The notes under the pieces were generated by a model, which had not been told where the DNA came from, did no database searches, and saw only the letters and a program-made list of their open reading frames with translations. 41,980 nt of DNA from Clostridia bacterium (GTDB taxonomy: Bacteria > Bacillota > Clostridia > Oscillospirales > CAG-272): positions 1 through 41,980 of the forward strand of contig JAFVTI010000010.1 of assembly GCA_017503325.1 (NCBI GenBank), in the 5' to 3' direction. Numbering within the stretch: position 1 is the stretch's first letter; every line of letters begins with the position of its first letter. Below, in pieces: positions 16,083-23,863 of this stretch. A program made the translations under genes and the position numbers.

Positions 16083-16460
16083 TTATGCTTCATTTTCCAG
16101 TATCCATTCCAGCAGCTCGGGATATTTCATCTCACCTGCGGCCACGGCAAGACCCACGCGGGCAACCTCTTGGTTGGAAGGACGGATTTTGATGCCGTTG
16201 GTTTCTAAAAACGTGAGCAGCACGTACATGCCGATACGCTTGTTTCCGTCCACAAATGCATGGTTGGAGATCAGCGCATAACCCAGGCGCGCCCCCTTTT
16301 CCTGCTTGGTATGGAATAACTCCTGACCATCAAAGGTTGCAAAGGCAGATTCCAAGGCACTGTCCAATAGCGCAATATCCCGCACGTTCGGATCACCACC
16401 GGTTTCTTCGGTGATCAGCTTGTGTAAAAGTAAGACCTTTTCTTGACTGAACTTGATCAT
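16083..16460 (-). CDS. doc: Doc-type Fic toxin
   Basis: 125 residues. The active-site block NHAFVDGNKRIGMYV matches the Doc variant of the Fic motif (H.F.DGNKR), and the size fits Doc. Doc toxins stop translation by phosphorylating elongation factor Tu. The start codon overlaps the antitoxin stop by 4 bp, the usual antitoxin-first arrangement. No damage to the motif is visible. Confidence 0.85.
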   Translation of the reverse strand: MIKFSQEKVLLLHKLITEETGGDPNVRDIALLDSALESAFATFDGQELFHTKQEKGARLGYALISNHAFVDGNKRIGMYVLLTFLETNGIKIRPSNQEVARVGLAVAAGEMKYPELLEWILENEA

Positions 16461-16699
16461 TTTGCCAACTCCTCAAACGCCTGGCGGTATTGCTTGAGAA
16501 TACGGGCAGCCACAAAGTCGATCTTTTCATCGTCGGTCATTTCAATGCTGGTGTCATGCTCAATATCCACCAGCTTGTATTTCGGTTTATTGTTCTTGAA
16601 AATATAAAGCTCGCCGTGCTTATCCGCCATACGGGCAACACGAGAAAAATTCTGATTGGCCTCGGAAATCGAAACGATCTGCTTCGTATTGATGTTCAT
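16457..16699 (-). CDS. Phd/YefM-type antitoxin
   Basis: 80 residues from ATG 16699 behind GGAGGTGT; an extended frame to 16735 lacks a ribosome site. The N-terminal MNINTKQIVSISEANQNFSRVARMAD is the DNA-binding fold of Phd/YefM antitoxins, and the C-terminus (MTDDEKIDFVAARILKQYRQAFEELAK) is the helical toxin-neutralising tail. Expected to repress its own promoter, with Doc as co-repressor. Confidence 0.8.
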   Translation of the reverse strand: MNINTKQIVSISEANQNFSRVARMADKHGELYIFKNNKPKYKLVDIEHDTSIEMTDDEKIDFVAARILKQYRQAFEELAK

Positions 16700-16726
16700 A
16701 CATACACCTCCATACGTGATACATAT

Positions 16727-16755
16727 ATTATACATAAATATTAGGATGTTGTCAA
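16727..16755 (-). promoter_or_regulatory. antitoxin-toxin promoter with repeated ATGTAT operator-like sequence
   Basis: Consensus TTGACA, 17 bp, TATAAT on the minus strand. The -10 lies inside ATGTAT-AATAT-ATGTAT, a direct repeat that could be the Phd binding site. Confidence 0.75.
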
Positions 16756-16799
16756 CCTAAAAAAGATATATTTTGAGAAATTATTTGGCAATCACCCTC

Positions 16800-16828
16800 T
16801 TGAATAATCATGTCGTTTGTGATATACT
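16800..16828 (+). promoter_or_regulatory. promoter of the membrane protein/SGNH hydrolase pair
   Basis: TTGAAT, 17 bp, TATACT, ending 36 bp before ATG 16865. Confidence 0.65.
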
Positions 16829-16864
16829 GAAATAAAGAATCTATCTCTTGAAGGGAGCAAGCAT

Positions 16865-17719
16865 ATGATACCGCTTTGGGGAGTCAACCTAACACAAAAC
16901 AAAAAGAACGAAATTGCCAACGGCAGAGAGCTGATCGTGGCCACCGTTGCAAAAAAGATCGATATCCAAGAGGTGCAGGATCGCGCCGAGGATCTGGAGG
17001 CCAAGGCGTCCTTGCCGCTGGTCTGGAGGATCATTCAATGGGTCTGCGGCCTTGCTGCCGTGATCGTGGCGATCGGCTTTATGCGCGGTGCCGCCAAGGT
17101 AGGAGTCGAGCAGGCGTTCGAAAACGCCCCTGCGCTGATCTGGATCTTTGCCGCTTGTCTGATCGTCTATATCGTGCTGAAGATCTGGGGCAACCGCCGT
17201 AACCATGCTGTGATGACGTCGGGCGAGGTTCAGCAGTTTGATGCCGACGTGCAAGAGGTCGTGGGCGCGGCCTACGAGGAGTTGGGTGTGCCCGAGGATG
17301 CCGTGCGACTGGATGCATTCGTGTTTCGCTATAAGGAAAAAGACGGCAAGATCAGCGTGCGCAGCATGGGCTTTTTCGATTTTATCAACGTAGAGGTCCG
17401 CGCTTACATCAAGGATGGAGATCTTTGCTTTGCCGATACCGAGAGCGTTTACGCGCTGCCCATGACGAGTCTGAAGGGCATTCAGACCGTTAAGAAAACC
17501 GCCTTGTTCCACGGCTGGAATAAGGAGCTGCCGCCTACGGATAAGTCGTTCAAGCCGTATCGCGTGGCGGTCAATCAGTATGAAAGCATCTATTGCAAGC
17601 CCTACCATATCTTAGAGGCCGAGATCGGCGGTCAGACCTGGGGCGTGTATTTCCCGGGCTACGAATTGCCTGCGTATGAAGCCTTGACAGGCCTGCAGGC
17701 AAGCGAGAAAGGGGAATGA
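16865..17719 (+). CDS. two-helix membrane protein of unknown function
   Basis: 284 residues behind GAAGGGAGC. A charged N-terminal helix (about residues 12-50) is followed by two membrane helices (about 55-76 and 89-110). A soluble C-terminal region of about 170 residues contains FVFRYKEKDGKISVRSMGFFDFINVEVRAYIKDGDLCFAD. I do not recognise the family. It overlaps the SGNH hydrolase gene by 4 bp, so the two are coupled. Confidence 0.65.
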   Translation: MIPLWGVNLTQNKKNEIANGRELIVATVAKKIDIQEVQDRAEDLEAKASLPLVWRIIQWVCGLAAVIVAIGFMRGAAKVGVEQAFENAPALIWIFAACLIVYIVLKIWGNRRNHAVMTSGEVQQFDADVQEVVGAAYEELGVPEDAVRLDAFVFRYKEKDGKISVRSMGFFDFINVEVRAYIKDGDLCFADTESVYALPMTSLKGIQTVKKTALFHGWNKELPPTDKSFKPYRVAVNQYESIYCKPYHILEAEIGGQTWGVYFPGYELPAYEALTGLQASEKGE

Positions 17720-18459
17720 CAATGAAAATTTTATCTATCGGCAACAGCTTTTCCGAGGACGCGCAGGCGTATCTGCACGCGCTGGCTGAGCAGAGGGGCA
17801 TCGATCTGACCTGCGAAAACTTGGCAATCGGAGGCTGCAGCCTGCAAACACATTGGGAAAACGTATCGGAACATAAAAAAGAGTACCTTTACGGCGTCAA
17901 CGGCACGTGGGTGGCGCATCCTGTCACGGTCAAGGAGGTCATCGAGGCAGGCAAGTACGATGCGGTTACCTTGCAGCAGGTCAGCGGGTTTTCGGGGCAG
18001 TACGAAACCTACCAGCCTTACTTAAACGAGCTTGCCGCCTACGTGCGCGAAAAGCAGCCCGAGGCAAAGCTGTATTTCCAGCGCACATGGGCGTATGAAA
18101 TTGACTCCCCGCACGGCCATTTCCCGTTTTATGACTGCAATCAGCGCAAGATGTACGACGCACTTTATGCAGCATCTGTAGAGGCTTGCCGTGCAATCGA
18201 TGCAACCGTCATTCCCGCAGGCACGGTCATTCAGACGCTGCGAGAGACTGTTCCCGCGTTCAATTACGCCAACGGCGGCGAATCCTTGTGCCGCGATTCA
18301 TTCCATATGTCGGAAACGTATGGCCGCTTTGCCGTCGCGCTTTGCTGGCTGGCAACGCTGACGGGCAAAAAGGTCGAGCCCATGCCGTTTATGGAGCTGG
18401 ACGAGACCCTGATTGCGGAAATTGCAAGAGTGGTCAACGAGGTTGTGTTTACAGAATAA
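17716..18459 (+). CDS. SGNH-fold hydrolase (DUF4886-like)
   Basis: 247 residues. The N-terminal KILSIGNSFSEDAQAYLHAL carries the GNSFS nucleophile block, and DSFHMSETYGRFAVAL near the C-terminus provides the Asp-x-x-His pair. These are the features of SGNH esterases of the DUF4886 group, which often occur with glycan-degradation genes and may remove acyl groups from sugars. No signal peptide, so probably cytoplasmic. The start could also be the second ATG (17722). Confidence 0.7.
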   Translation: MTMKILSIGNSFSEDAQAYLHALAEQRGIDLTCENLAIGGCSLQTHWENVSEHKKEYLYGVNGTWVAHPVTVKEVIEAGKYDAVTLQQVSGFSGQYETYQPYLNELAAYVREKQPEAKLYFQRTWAYEIDSPHGHFPFYDCNQRKMYDALYAASVEACRAIDATVIPAGTVIQTLRETVPAFNYANGGESLCRDSFHMSETYGRFAVALCWLATLTGKKVEPMPFMELDETLIAEIARVVNEVVFTE

Positions 18460-18463
18460 AATG

Positions 18464-18498
18464 AAAAACGGTTGGATCAGACCCAGCCGTTTTTTCTT
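18464..18498. terminator. terminator between convergent genes
   Basis: AAAACGGTTGG / CCAGCCGTTTT stem with one G-T pair, followed by TTTTTT. It overlaps the stop codon of the minus-strand 72-residue gene. Confidence 0.8.
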
Positions 18499-18695
18499 GC
18501 ATCTTGATAAATTTCTGCGTTTTGGTATTCCTCGCACGTAATATATCCCGTATGGTAGCAAAATGTCCAATAGGCGAACCTGCGTGCTTGCATGTTATCG
18601 TAGTCAACGTTTATCATAAGGGATTTGAGCAGATCGAATTCAGCCTCTTGGACAAGGCCGGCATCCACATATTCTCGCATTTGCTTTTCTGTCAT
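18477..18695 (-). CDS. 72-residue protein of unknown function
   Basis: The start ATG 18695 follows TCGGAGGCAAAT; the frame extends far upstream, but that part runs through a terminator and a structured RNA, so the short form is preferred. The sequence is acidic and aromatic (TEKQMREYVDAGLVQEAEF, then RRFAYWTFCYHTGYITCEEYQ), helical and without membrane segments. No known family. What stands out is its leader: a promoter about 190 bp upstream, a long self-complementary RNA and a terminator directly before the ribosome site. Confidence 0.6.
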   Translation of the reverse strand: MTEKQMREYVDAGLVQEAEFDLLKSLMINVDYDNMQARRFAYWTFCYHTGYITCEEYQNAEIYQDARKNGWV

Positions 18696-18706
18696 ATTTG
18701 CCTCCG

Positions 18707-18738
18707 AAATAAAAAGTGCGCAGCCGAAGCCACGCACT
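18707..18738 (-). terminator. terminator/attenuator directly before the 72-residue gene
   Basis: On the minus strand AGTGCGTGGC-TTCG-GCTGCGCACT (10-bp stem with two G-U pairs and a TTCG tetraloop), followed by TTTTTAT, then the GGAGG ribosome site. Position and form fit a regulated terminator or the 3' end of a small RNA. Confidence 0.75.
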
Positions 18739-18880
18739 AAAAAATGGTAGCTCCGTTTACTGCGACATAAACAAACCTTTCCCAACCAAAAGCATACGAA
18801 AAGGGAGCACACATTTTTTACAGAAGTAAAAAAATGTATGCCTTCGGTTGGCAACCGTCGGTTTGTTCAGTTTATGTCGC
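18711..18880 (-). ncRNA. structured leader or small RNA of unknown class
   Basis: From the promoter at 18887-18915 the transcript would begin near 18880. It folds into a long rod. GCGACATAAAC and ACAAACC near the 5' end pair with GGTTTGTTTATGTCGC. A 16-bp helix CCAACCGAAGGCATAC / GTATGCTTTTGGTTGG lies inside. An inner hairpin ACATTTTTTTAC/GTAAAAAATGT caps it. Then comes the tetraloop terminator. Length (about 170 nt) and rod shape recall 6S RNA, but the terminator sits at a ribosome site, which fits a cis-acting attenuator better. I cannot match it to a named riboswitch. Confidence 0.6.
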
Positions 18881-18886
18881 ACGTAT

Positions 18887-18915
18887 ATTATAGCACATTT
18901 TGAGGGCATTGTAAA
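18887..18915 (-). promoter_or_regulatory. promoter of the structured RNA
   Basis: TTTACA, 17 bp, TATAAT on the minus strand. Confidence 0.7.
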
Positions 18916-18978
18916 CACTTTTGGGGATTTTTATTTTGGCCAAATGTATACGCGCAATTAACGGAAAAGCGAACCGTC

Positions 18979-19092
18979 CATCTGTAGGGGGCGACGTCCT
19001 CGACGACCCGGGCAGGCGCAAAGAAATTATTTCATAGAAAAAAGGTAGCTGATGCAAGCCGGGCTGTCGAGGACGTCAGCCCCTACAGATGG
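18979..19092. repeat. inverted repeat with arms of about 31 bp
   Basis: CATCTGTAGGGG...GACGTCCTCGACGACCCG at 18979-19010 is repeated in reverse at 19060-19092 with few mismatches. The unpaired middle contains AAAGAAATTATTTC. It is a non-coding intergenic element, related in frame (TGTAGGGGcG...CCCG) to the hairpin at 151-178. Nothing else was found in this gene-free stretch. Confidence 0.7.
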
Positions 19093-19119
19093 GCATTTAA
19101 GTTTCCTGTGACGATACAA

Positions 19120-19154
19120 GGGCGAGGATTTTGGTTTTGTCAAAATCCTCGCCC
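19120..19154 (-). terminator. terminator after the GHL6-like gene
   Basis: GGGCGAGGATTTTG / CAAAATCCTCGCCC, perfect 14-bp stem with a 7-nt loop. The U-run on the minus strand is poor, but the position 11 bp after the stop codon fits. Confidence 0.65.
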
Positions 19155-19165
19155 GCGAACAGGTA

Positions 19166-21160
19166 TTAGTATTGAAGCGTCACGATCTGCGCACAGGTGA
19201 ACTGATCAATCGTGAATTTGCATACGCCGTCCTCGCAGGTAAAGGGAATCTCCTTGTTCTGCGGAACCGCGGTGACGCGCGTGATTTGCTTGTCGGTCTT
19301 GATCTCAAAGGTGGTATCCAGAATAGGCACCAGATCCTCAATCACCTCGATGCCGCTGCCGCGCTTGACGGGAGCGGCGTACAGCGCGTGCAGCACGTAG
19401 CGGCTCTGATCGGGCTGCTCGTTGAGCGTGACCACACCGGCACTTGGCAGATTGGTGGTCAAGGTCTTGCCATCGCCCAGAATGGTATCAATGGTGCGCA
19501 GCACGATTTCCTTGAGGATGATGCTGCCCTTATCGGCATATTCCGAGAAGATATCCCAGGCAATATAGCCGCCGTCCTTGCCGATGACCACCGCAGGGGC
19601 AGCGTCCTCTGTGACAAAGGGCGTGTGCTGATGCGAGCAGAAATAGCCGCGCTCGCGGTTAAAGAAGGGGTAGCGCGCATATCCCAGCACGGTTGCATCT
19701 GCGTCCGCCGCTGCAAGCATGTAATTGGGGCTGTACATGACGTAGCTTGTCACGGGAAGTCCGAGCGCCTCGAACGTGGGGCGCAGGTAGGTGGGCTGAT
19801 ATTGCCCCTTGCCTTGCCAGTCAGCACCAAAGTCAAACAGCAGCTTGGTGCCGTCCGTGCCGGACGTGCCGGAGCAGAGCAGCTTGCCGCCGCCTCTGAC
19901 AAAATCCTTGAGCTTTGCAAGCAGGGAAGCGTCGGTAATGACGGCCGCGTCGGGCAGGATGAGCAGCTTGTATTTGGACAAATCACAGTATGTGTCCAGC
20001 ACGTCATAGAGGTACTTGCCCTCCAGCAGCATGCGCCCCGATCCTGTATCCGCAGGGTGATTGCGCGCCGTTCCGATGATGGATTCGATCGAAAGCAGAC
20101 CGATATCGGCTACGGTCCGCACGTCGTAGCAGTATTGCTCCACCTTTTCGGCTTCGGCATAGGCAATGCCGATCAGCTCGTAGGTCGCCTCGTCCAGAAA
20201 TCCCTCGGGGTGCATCTGGTCGCCGATCGAGCAGCAAGCCCCGTTGGCCAGCGAGAGTGCGATCTCATATTTCAGCGCATTGGGGTGCTTGAAGCCGCCG
20301 AATTCGCCCCACGTGGTGTGAAATTTGCCTGTCATACCCAGGTATTCGTCGCCAAGCATGGCTGCATACTTGGCAGATTTGGGAAAGTGATCATATCCCC
20401 AGCCGCCCGTGGGCAGGCTTTCGATCTCCTGGTGGGTGTTGGCAGAGGCAAAATCGCGTCTGCCGCAGGGGATGTGCCCTTGGTTGTGGAAGATGCGCAC
20501 GTCGGGCTTGATGGCGCGCGCTGCGGCGTTGATTCCTTCATAATATTTCTTATAGGTCACGCCCGCCAGCTTGTAGTAGCTTGCGTGATCTTCGGGATCC
20601 CAGCCAAGCTTTTCAATTTCGGCACGGCAGTAGGGGCAGAAGCATGCGATCTCGCCCACAATATCAAGGAAAATGCCCACGGGATCATACTTGCGCACGA
20701 CCTCCTCCACCTGGCTGATCAGCACGTCAAAATAGGGGGAATTCATGCAAAGAATGTGATATCCCGGGCCGTGCTCGGGCACGTAATGCATACCGTTTTC
20801 CTCCACGACGTTGGGCGTTGCCCAGGTGGGGGTGTGGAATACGCAGTGGTCGGGATGCTCGTAGAAATATTTTTCATCAAGACCCGCGGAGATGTACACA
20901 GGTGCCTGCACGCCGATCTCGGCGCAGGCCGCAAGCATCTCGCCAAGCAGGTCAAAGTCAAGATGCGGGTGGATCGTGTTTGTTTCGGAAGGGAAGTATG
21001 CCCAGCCGTGATGGCACTTGGCGAATACCGTGATCGAATTCACGTGACCCTTCTGTAAGCAGGCCTGAAACTGCTTGCGATCAAATTTGGAGCCGATGCC
21101 CGGTACGTGCTCCGAGGTGTGAAAATCCAGATGAACCTGTCTTTGCGGTAAAGTGTGCAT
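19166..21160 (-). CDS. putative glycoside hydrolase (GHL6-like) with GATase-like domain
   Basis: 664 residues. The N-terminal barrel begins RQVHLDFHTSEHVPGIGSKFD and contains AKCHHGWAYFPS and VGIFLDIVGEIACFCPYCRAEIEKLGW, the pattern of hypothetical glycosyl hydrolases of the GHL6 type. The middle region YKLLILPDAAVITDASLLAKLKDFVRGGGKLLCSG is the beta-galactosidase trimerisation (GATase-like) domain. A beta-rich C-terminus follows. No signal peptide, so it probably acts on imported oligosaccharides; fucoside or galactoside activity is common in this fold but is not shown here. The start is behind AAAGGGG. Transcribed alone. Confidence 0.65.
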   Translation of the reverse strand: MHTLPQRQVHLDFHTSEHVPGIGSKFDRKQFQACLQKGHVNSITVFAKCHHGWAYFPSETNTIHPHLDFDLLGEMLAACAEIGVQAPVYISAGLDEKYFYEHPDHCVFHTPTWATPNVVEENGMHYVPEHGPGYHILCMNSPYFDVLISQVEEVVRKYDPVGIFLDIVGEIACFCPYCRAEIEKLGWDPEDHASYYKLAGVTYKKYYEGINAAARAIKPDVRIFHNQGHIPCGRRDFASANTHQEIESLPTGGWGYDHFPKSAKYAAMLGDEYLGMTGKFHTTWGEFGGFKHPNALKYEIALSLANGACCSIGDQMHPEGFLDEATYELIGIAYAEAEKVEQYCYDVRTVADIGLLSIESIIGTARNHPADTGSGRMLLEGKYLYDVLDTYCDLSKYKLLILPDAAVITDASLLAKLKDFVRGGGKLLCSGTSGTDGTKLLFDFGADWQGKGQYQPTYLRPTFEALGLPVTSYVMYSPNYMLAAADADATVLGYARYPFFNRERGYFCSHQHTPFVTEDAAPAVVIGKDGGYIAWDIFSEYADKGSIILKEIVLRTIDTILGDGKTLTTNLPSAGVVTLNEQPDQSRYVLHALYAAPVKRGSGIEVIEDLVPILDTTFEIKTDKQITRVTAVPQNKEIPFTCEDGVCKFTIDQFTCAQIVTLQY

Positions 21161-21192
21161 GCGGTAAACCCCTTTCGGTTGACTTTAAGTTC

Positions 21193-21221
21193 ATTGTATC
21201 ACAATGACGGACAAATTGCAA
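21193..21221 (-). promoter_or_regulatory. promoter of the GHL6-like gene
   Basis: TTGCAA, 17 bp, TACAAT, ending 33 bp before the start codon. Confidence 0.65.
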
Positions 21222-21224
21222 GAC

Positions 21225-21262
21225 AAAAAAGGGCTGATGCAATGCATCAGCCCGAATTTTTG
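21225..21262. terminator. terminator after the CofE-like gene
   Basis: GGGCTGATG / CATCAGCCC stem with short loop, flanked by A-run and T-run, so active for either strand; it ends transcription from 22462. Confidence 0.75.
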
Positions 21263-21268
21263 TCAGAA

Positions 21269-22462
21269 TCAATCGGTGGTATAGTTATCGAAGTAGCCCT
21301 GGATGAACACGATAGGCGTGCCCTTGTCGCCCGAGCCCGAGGTCAGGTCGCAAAGCGAGCCGATCAGGTCGGTCAGTCTTCTGGGAGTCGTACCCTCGGA
21401 GGCCATCTGGCCGACGAGGTTGCTGTCCTTTTCGGTGATCTTCTGCTTGATGGCATCCTTGAGCGCGTCGCCCGAAAGAGCGGAGAACTCGTTATCTGCC
21501 AGATACTTGAGCTTGAGCTCGTTGGGAGTGCCCTCAAGACCCTTGGTGTATGCAGGAGCAACGACCGGGTCAGCCAGCTCCCAGATCTTGCCTACGGGAT
21601 CCTTGAATGCGCCGTCACCGTAGACCATGACCTCGATGACCTTGCCGGTAGCTTCATACAGCTGCTTCTGAATGGCGTCCACGACTACCTGACAATCTCT
21701 GGGGAACAGCTTGACCTGATCCTCTGTTGCCTTGTTGGAGCCCAGCAGACCGTAGTGCTCGTTGTAGCCGCTGCCGTCAATGCTCTCGGTCAGAATATCG
21801 TCAAGACCCAGCGCGACCTCTGCGCCTGCAGCCTTGAGGATGCGCTTGGTGCGTGCTCTTGTGTGAATGTCGCAGCAGAGCACGTTCTTGGTATAATTCA
21901 GGATAGCCTTGGGATTGTTTGCAAAAATGATCTCGCAGTCAGCGCCACATTCACGGATCAGCTGCTCGTAGTATTCCACGTAGTCCACGCCGGTAAAGGT
22001 GTGCTTTTCATAGCCGAACAGCTCACGGTACTGTGCAAGAGTGAGCACGTCGCGATAGGGGTCAACGCCCTTTTCGTCCATCTGTTCAACGCTGATCAGG
22101 TGGTTACCAACCTCATCGGAGGGGTAAGAGAGCATCAGCACGATTTTCTTTGCACCTTTAGCGATACCGCGCAGGCAGATCGCAAAGCGGTTGCGGCTGA
22201 GAATGGGGAAGATCACGCCAACGGTGCCGCCGCCAAGCTTGGCGCGCACGTCTGTGGCGATATTATCAACAGAAGCGTAGTTACCCTGTGCTCTTGCAAC
22301 AATGGCCTCGGTCATAGCCACGATATCTCTGTCGTGGAAAGCAAAGCCTGCGTCCTCGGACGCTTCAAGAATACAAGAGGTAACGATCTGTACAATGTCG
22401 TCTCCTTGGCGAATGATGGGAGCACGAACTCCGCGGGAAATGGTGCCGATCATGCGACTCAT
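21269..22462 (-). CDS. coenzyme F420-0:L-glutamate ligase-like protein (CofE fold)
   Basis: 397 residues from ATG 22462 behind AGAAGGAG. The N-terminal TISRGVRAPIIRQGDDIVQIVTSCI and later GNYASVDNIATDVRAKLGGGTVGVIFPILSRNRFAICLRGIAKG resemble the F420_ligase (CofE) family. Members near 400 residues are widespread in Clostridia, most of which do not make F420, so the real substrate is unknown; an amide-ligase activity on another cofactor or peptide is plausible. It is flanked by its own promoter and terminator. Family call by pattern; reaction uncertain. Confidence 0.6.
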   Translation of the reverse strand: MSRMIGTISRGVRAPIIRQGDDIVQIVTSCILEASEDAGFAFHDRDIVAMTEAIVARAQGNYASVDNIATDVRAKLGGGTVGVIFPILSRNRFAICLRGIAKGAKKIVLMLSYPSDEVGNHLISVEQMDEKGVDPYRDVLTLAQYRELFGYEKHTFTGVDYVEYYEQLIRECGADCEIIFANNPKAILNYTKNVLCCDIHTRARTKRILKAAGAEVALGLDDILTESIDGSGYNEHYGLLGSNKATEDQVKLFPRDCQVVVDAIQKQLYEATGKVIEVMVYGDGAFKDPVGKIWELADPVVAPAYTKGLEGTPNELKLKYLADNEFSALSGDALKDAIKQKITEKDSNLVGQMASEGTTPRRLTDLIGSLCDLTSGSGDKGTPIVFIQGYFDNYTTD

Positions 22463-22525
22463 AATAAAATCTCCTTCTGGGGGCCTTGCACTTGCGTACA
22501 AAGCAAAAATAAATGACCACAGTAT

Positions 22526-22554
22526 ATTATAACACTATTGCCTCTGCATTTCAA
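22526..22554 (-). promoter_or_regulatory. promoter of the CofE-like gene
   Basis: TTGAAA, 17 bp, TATAAT on the minus strand. Confidence 0.75.
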
Positions 22555-22600
22555 TATTTTTGGACAAATTTTTTTAAGTTTTTTTGAAAATGAAAGAAAT

Positions 22601-22632
22601 AAAGCCCGAGGCGTGCGCCTCGGGCTTTTGGG
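22601..22632. terminator. terminator after the HAD gene
   Basis: AAAGCCCGAGGCG / CGCCTCGGGCTTT with a 2-nt apex, the strongest stem in this part, directly before the HAD stop codon on the minus strand. Confidence 0.8.
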
Positions 22633-23496
22633 TCAATTATCCTTTTTTCTGGTTCTCTTATACTGAGAGAGCTGCTGACGCTCCTCGGTCTTGAGCTTTT
22701 CGGCGATCGCCATGTTCTCGATCATCAGCTTGACGATGCGCTCCATGGTCGAGTTTTCGGAGTAGTCGGCCACGCAGACGTAGTTGATGCGGTCGTCGTC
22801 CACCAAAGGCTTGACCGTGTCGCCCTTACCCTCGGGGTAGACCGCGATGGATTTGCCGCCGCGCTCCTTGACCATCTTCATACAGGGAATATCGGTCATA
22901 CCGTCTCCCACGTAGATCATGTTCTGATACGCAACGCGGCGCAGGCTCTCGTCCTGCTCACGGTTGACGCTCTCGTCGTCGGTTACGTCCAAAATGCCCT
23001 TGGAAATGCGGTAGATGTACTGCGTTTTGAGCGTGTAGTTGATGGCCAGCGCAGGCCAGATCGCCTCGCCGTTTTCGTCATATAAATATCTGCAGGCAAA
23101 CACCTTTTTGAAGTATTTTGCAAGCGGAGTTCCTTCGATGATCTCTTGCGTGCCCGAGGAGATGATATAGTGCTCGATCTCCACGCCAAGCGACTTGCCA
23201 AACGCATTGATGCGGTCAAACCAGGTATCAACGCCGTTGTAAAGCTCGACGTGGTCGCCGCAAGAGCGCAGATATTCGCGAGTCAGGGGAATGCCTCTTT
23301 TTTTGCACTCTCGGATCATGACCAGCATGTAGGAGAGAATTCGCTCCGCTTCGTTCTCGCGCGCGATGCGACCTGCCTCGCCCCAGAATTCCTCCGAGCT
23401 CATGCCCAGTCTCTTGATGAAATCATATTCCTGCATGTCCGTGGTGCAGAGTGTTTTATCAAAATCGTAAAGAATACCAATAGTCGTTTTTGCCAT
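22633..23496 (-). CDS. HAD-superfamily phosphatase
   Basis: 287 residues behind AAAAAGGAGG. HAD motifs are in order: ILYDFDKTLC (nucleophile Asp), IISSGTQEII (motif II), a Lys-bearing region around TPLAKYFKKVFACR, and YVGDGMTDIPCM (motif IV). The phosphoserine-phosphatase-like arrangement suggests hydrolysis of a small phosphoester in the cytoplasm. The C-terminus is a basic helix. Its substrate cannot be told from sequence. Confidence 0.75.
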   Translation of the reverse strand: MAKTTIGILYDFDKTLCTTDMQEYDFIKRLGMSSEEFWGEAGRIARENEAERILSYMLVMIRECKKRGIPLTREYLRSCGDHVELYNGVDTWFDRINAFGKSLGVEIEHYIISSGTQEIIEGTPLAKYFKKVFACRYLYDENGEAIWPALAINYTLKTQYIYRISKGILDVTDDESVNREQDESLRRVAYQNMIYVGDGMTDIPCMKMVKERGGKSIAVYPEGKGDTVKPLVDDDRINYVCVADYSENSTMERIVKLMIENMAIAEKLKTEERQQLSQYKRTRKKDN

Positions 23497-23562
23497 ACTT
23501 TTACCTCCTTTTTGGTGGATTATCTATATAAAAGCGCATAAATCTTTTATAGCGGGGGATAT

Positions 23563-23591
23563 ATTCTACCACAAAACGCGCAGGAAATCAA
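23563..23591 (-). promoter_or_regulatory. promoter of the HAD gene
   Basis: TTGATT, 17 bp, TAGAAT with TGTGG before the -10. Confidence 0.6.
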
Positions 23592-23596
23592 GAGTA

Positions 23597-23765
23597 AACG
23601 ACAACAATTCTCAAGATTTTCGAAAAATTCACATACCTGTACAGCGGGGACATGGAAAGGAAAGACACGCAAAGCGGCAATTTCCCGACAGCAATTCCTA
23701 ACATTTTGCGCGGAATTGGAAAAGAATTATACAAATTGGTAAAAATTTACAATTACGTGCGACAA
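23597..23765. promoter_or_regulatory. possible 0A boxes upstream of spo0A
   Basis: On the minus strand TTGTCGCA (23758-23765) and TTGTCGTT (23597-23604) differ from the 0A box TTGTCGAA by one and two bases. Spo0A autoregulates in other spore formers, so these are plausible but weak sites. This gene-free stretch otherwise holds only promoters. Confidence 0.3.
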
Positions 23766-23795
23766 AGTTTGGTAGGTTTTTCGTGCGGTTGGATC

Positions 23796-23824
23796 TTGCA
23801 ATAATTACCAATTTATGGTAAAAT
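23796..23824 (+). promoter_or_regulatory. promoter of spo0A
   Basis: TTGCAA, 17 bp, TAAAAT with extended -10 TGG, ending 39 bp before ATG 23864. Confidence 0.7.
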
Positions 23825-23863
23825 ATGTACATAAAAGGAAATAACAGGAGGACACCAAAATTC

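Noticed and set aside
18711..18880. 6S RNA
   Set aside because: Length and rod shape fit, but the terminator sits directly at a ribosome site and I could not identify the conserved 6S central bubble, so it is left as unclassified.
18872..19057. 61-codon minus-strand frame upstream of the structured RNA
   Set aside because: Overlaps the promoter and an inverted repeat; no ribosome site.
19172..21058. 628-codon plus-strand open frame
   Set aside because: Antisense shadow of the GHL6-like gene; no motif and no ribosome site.
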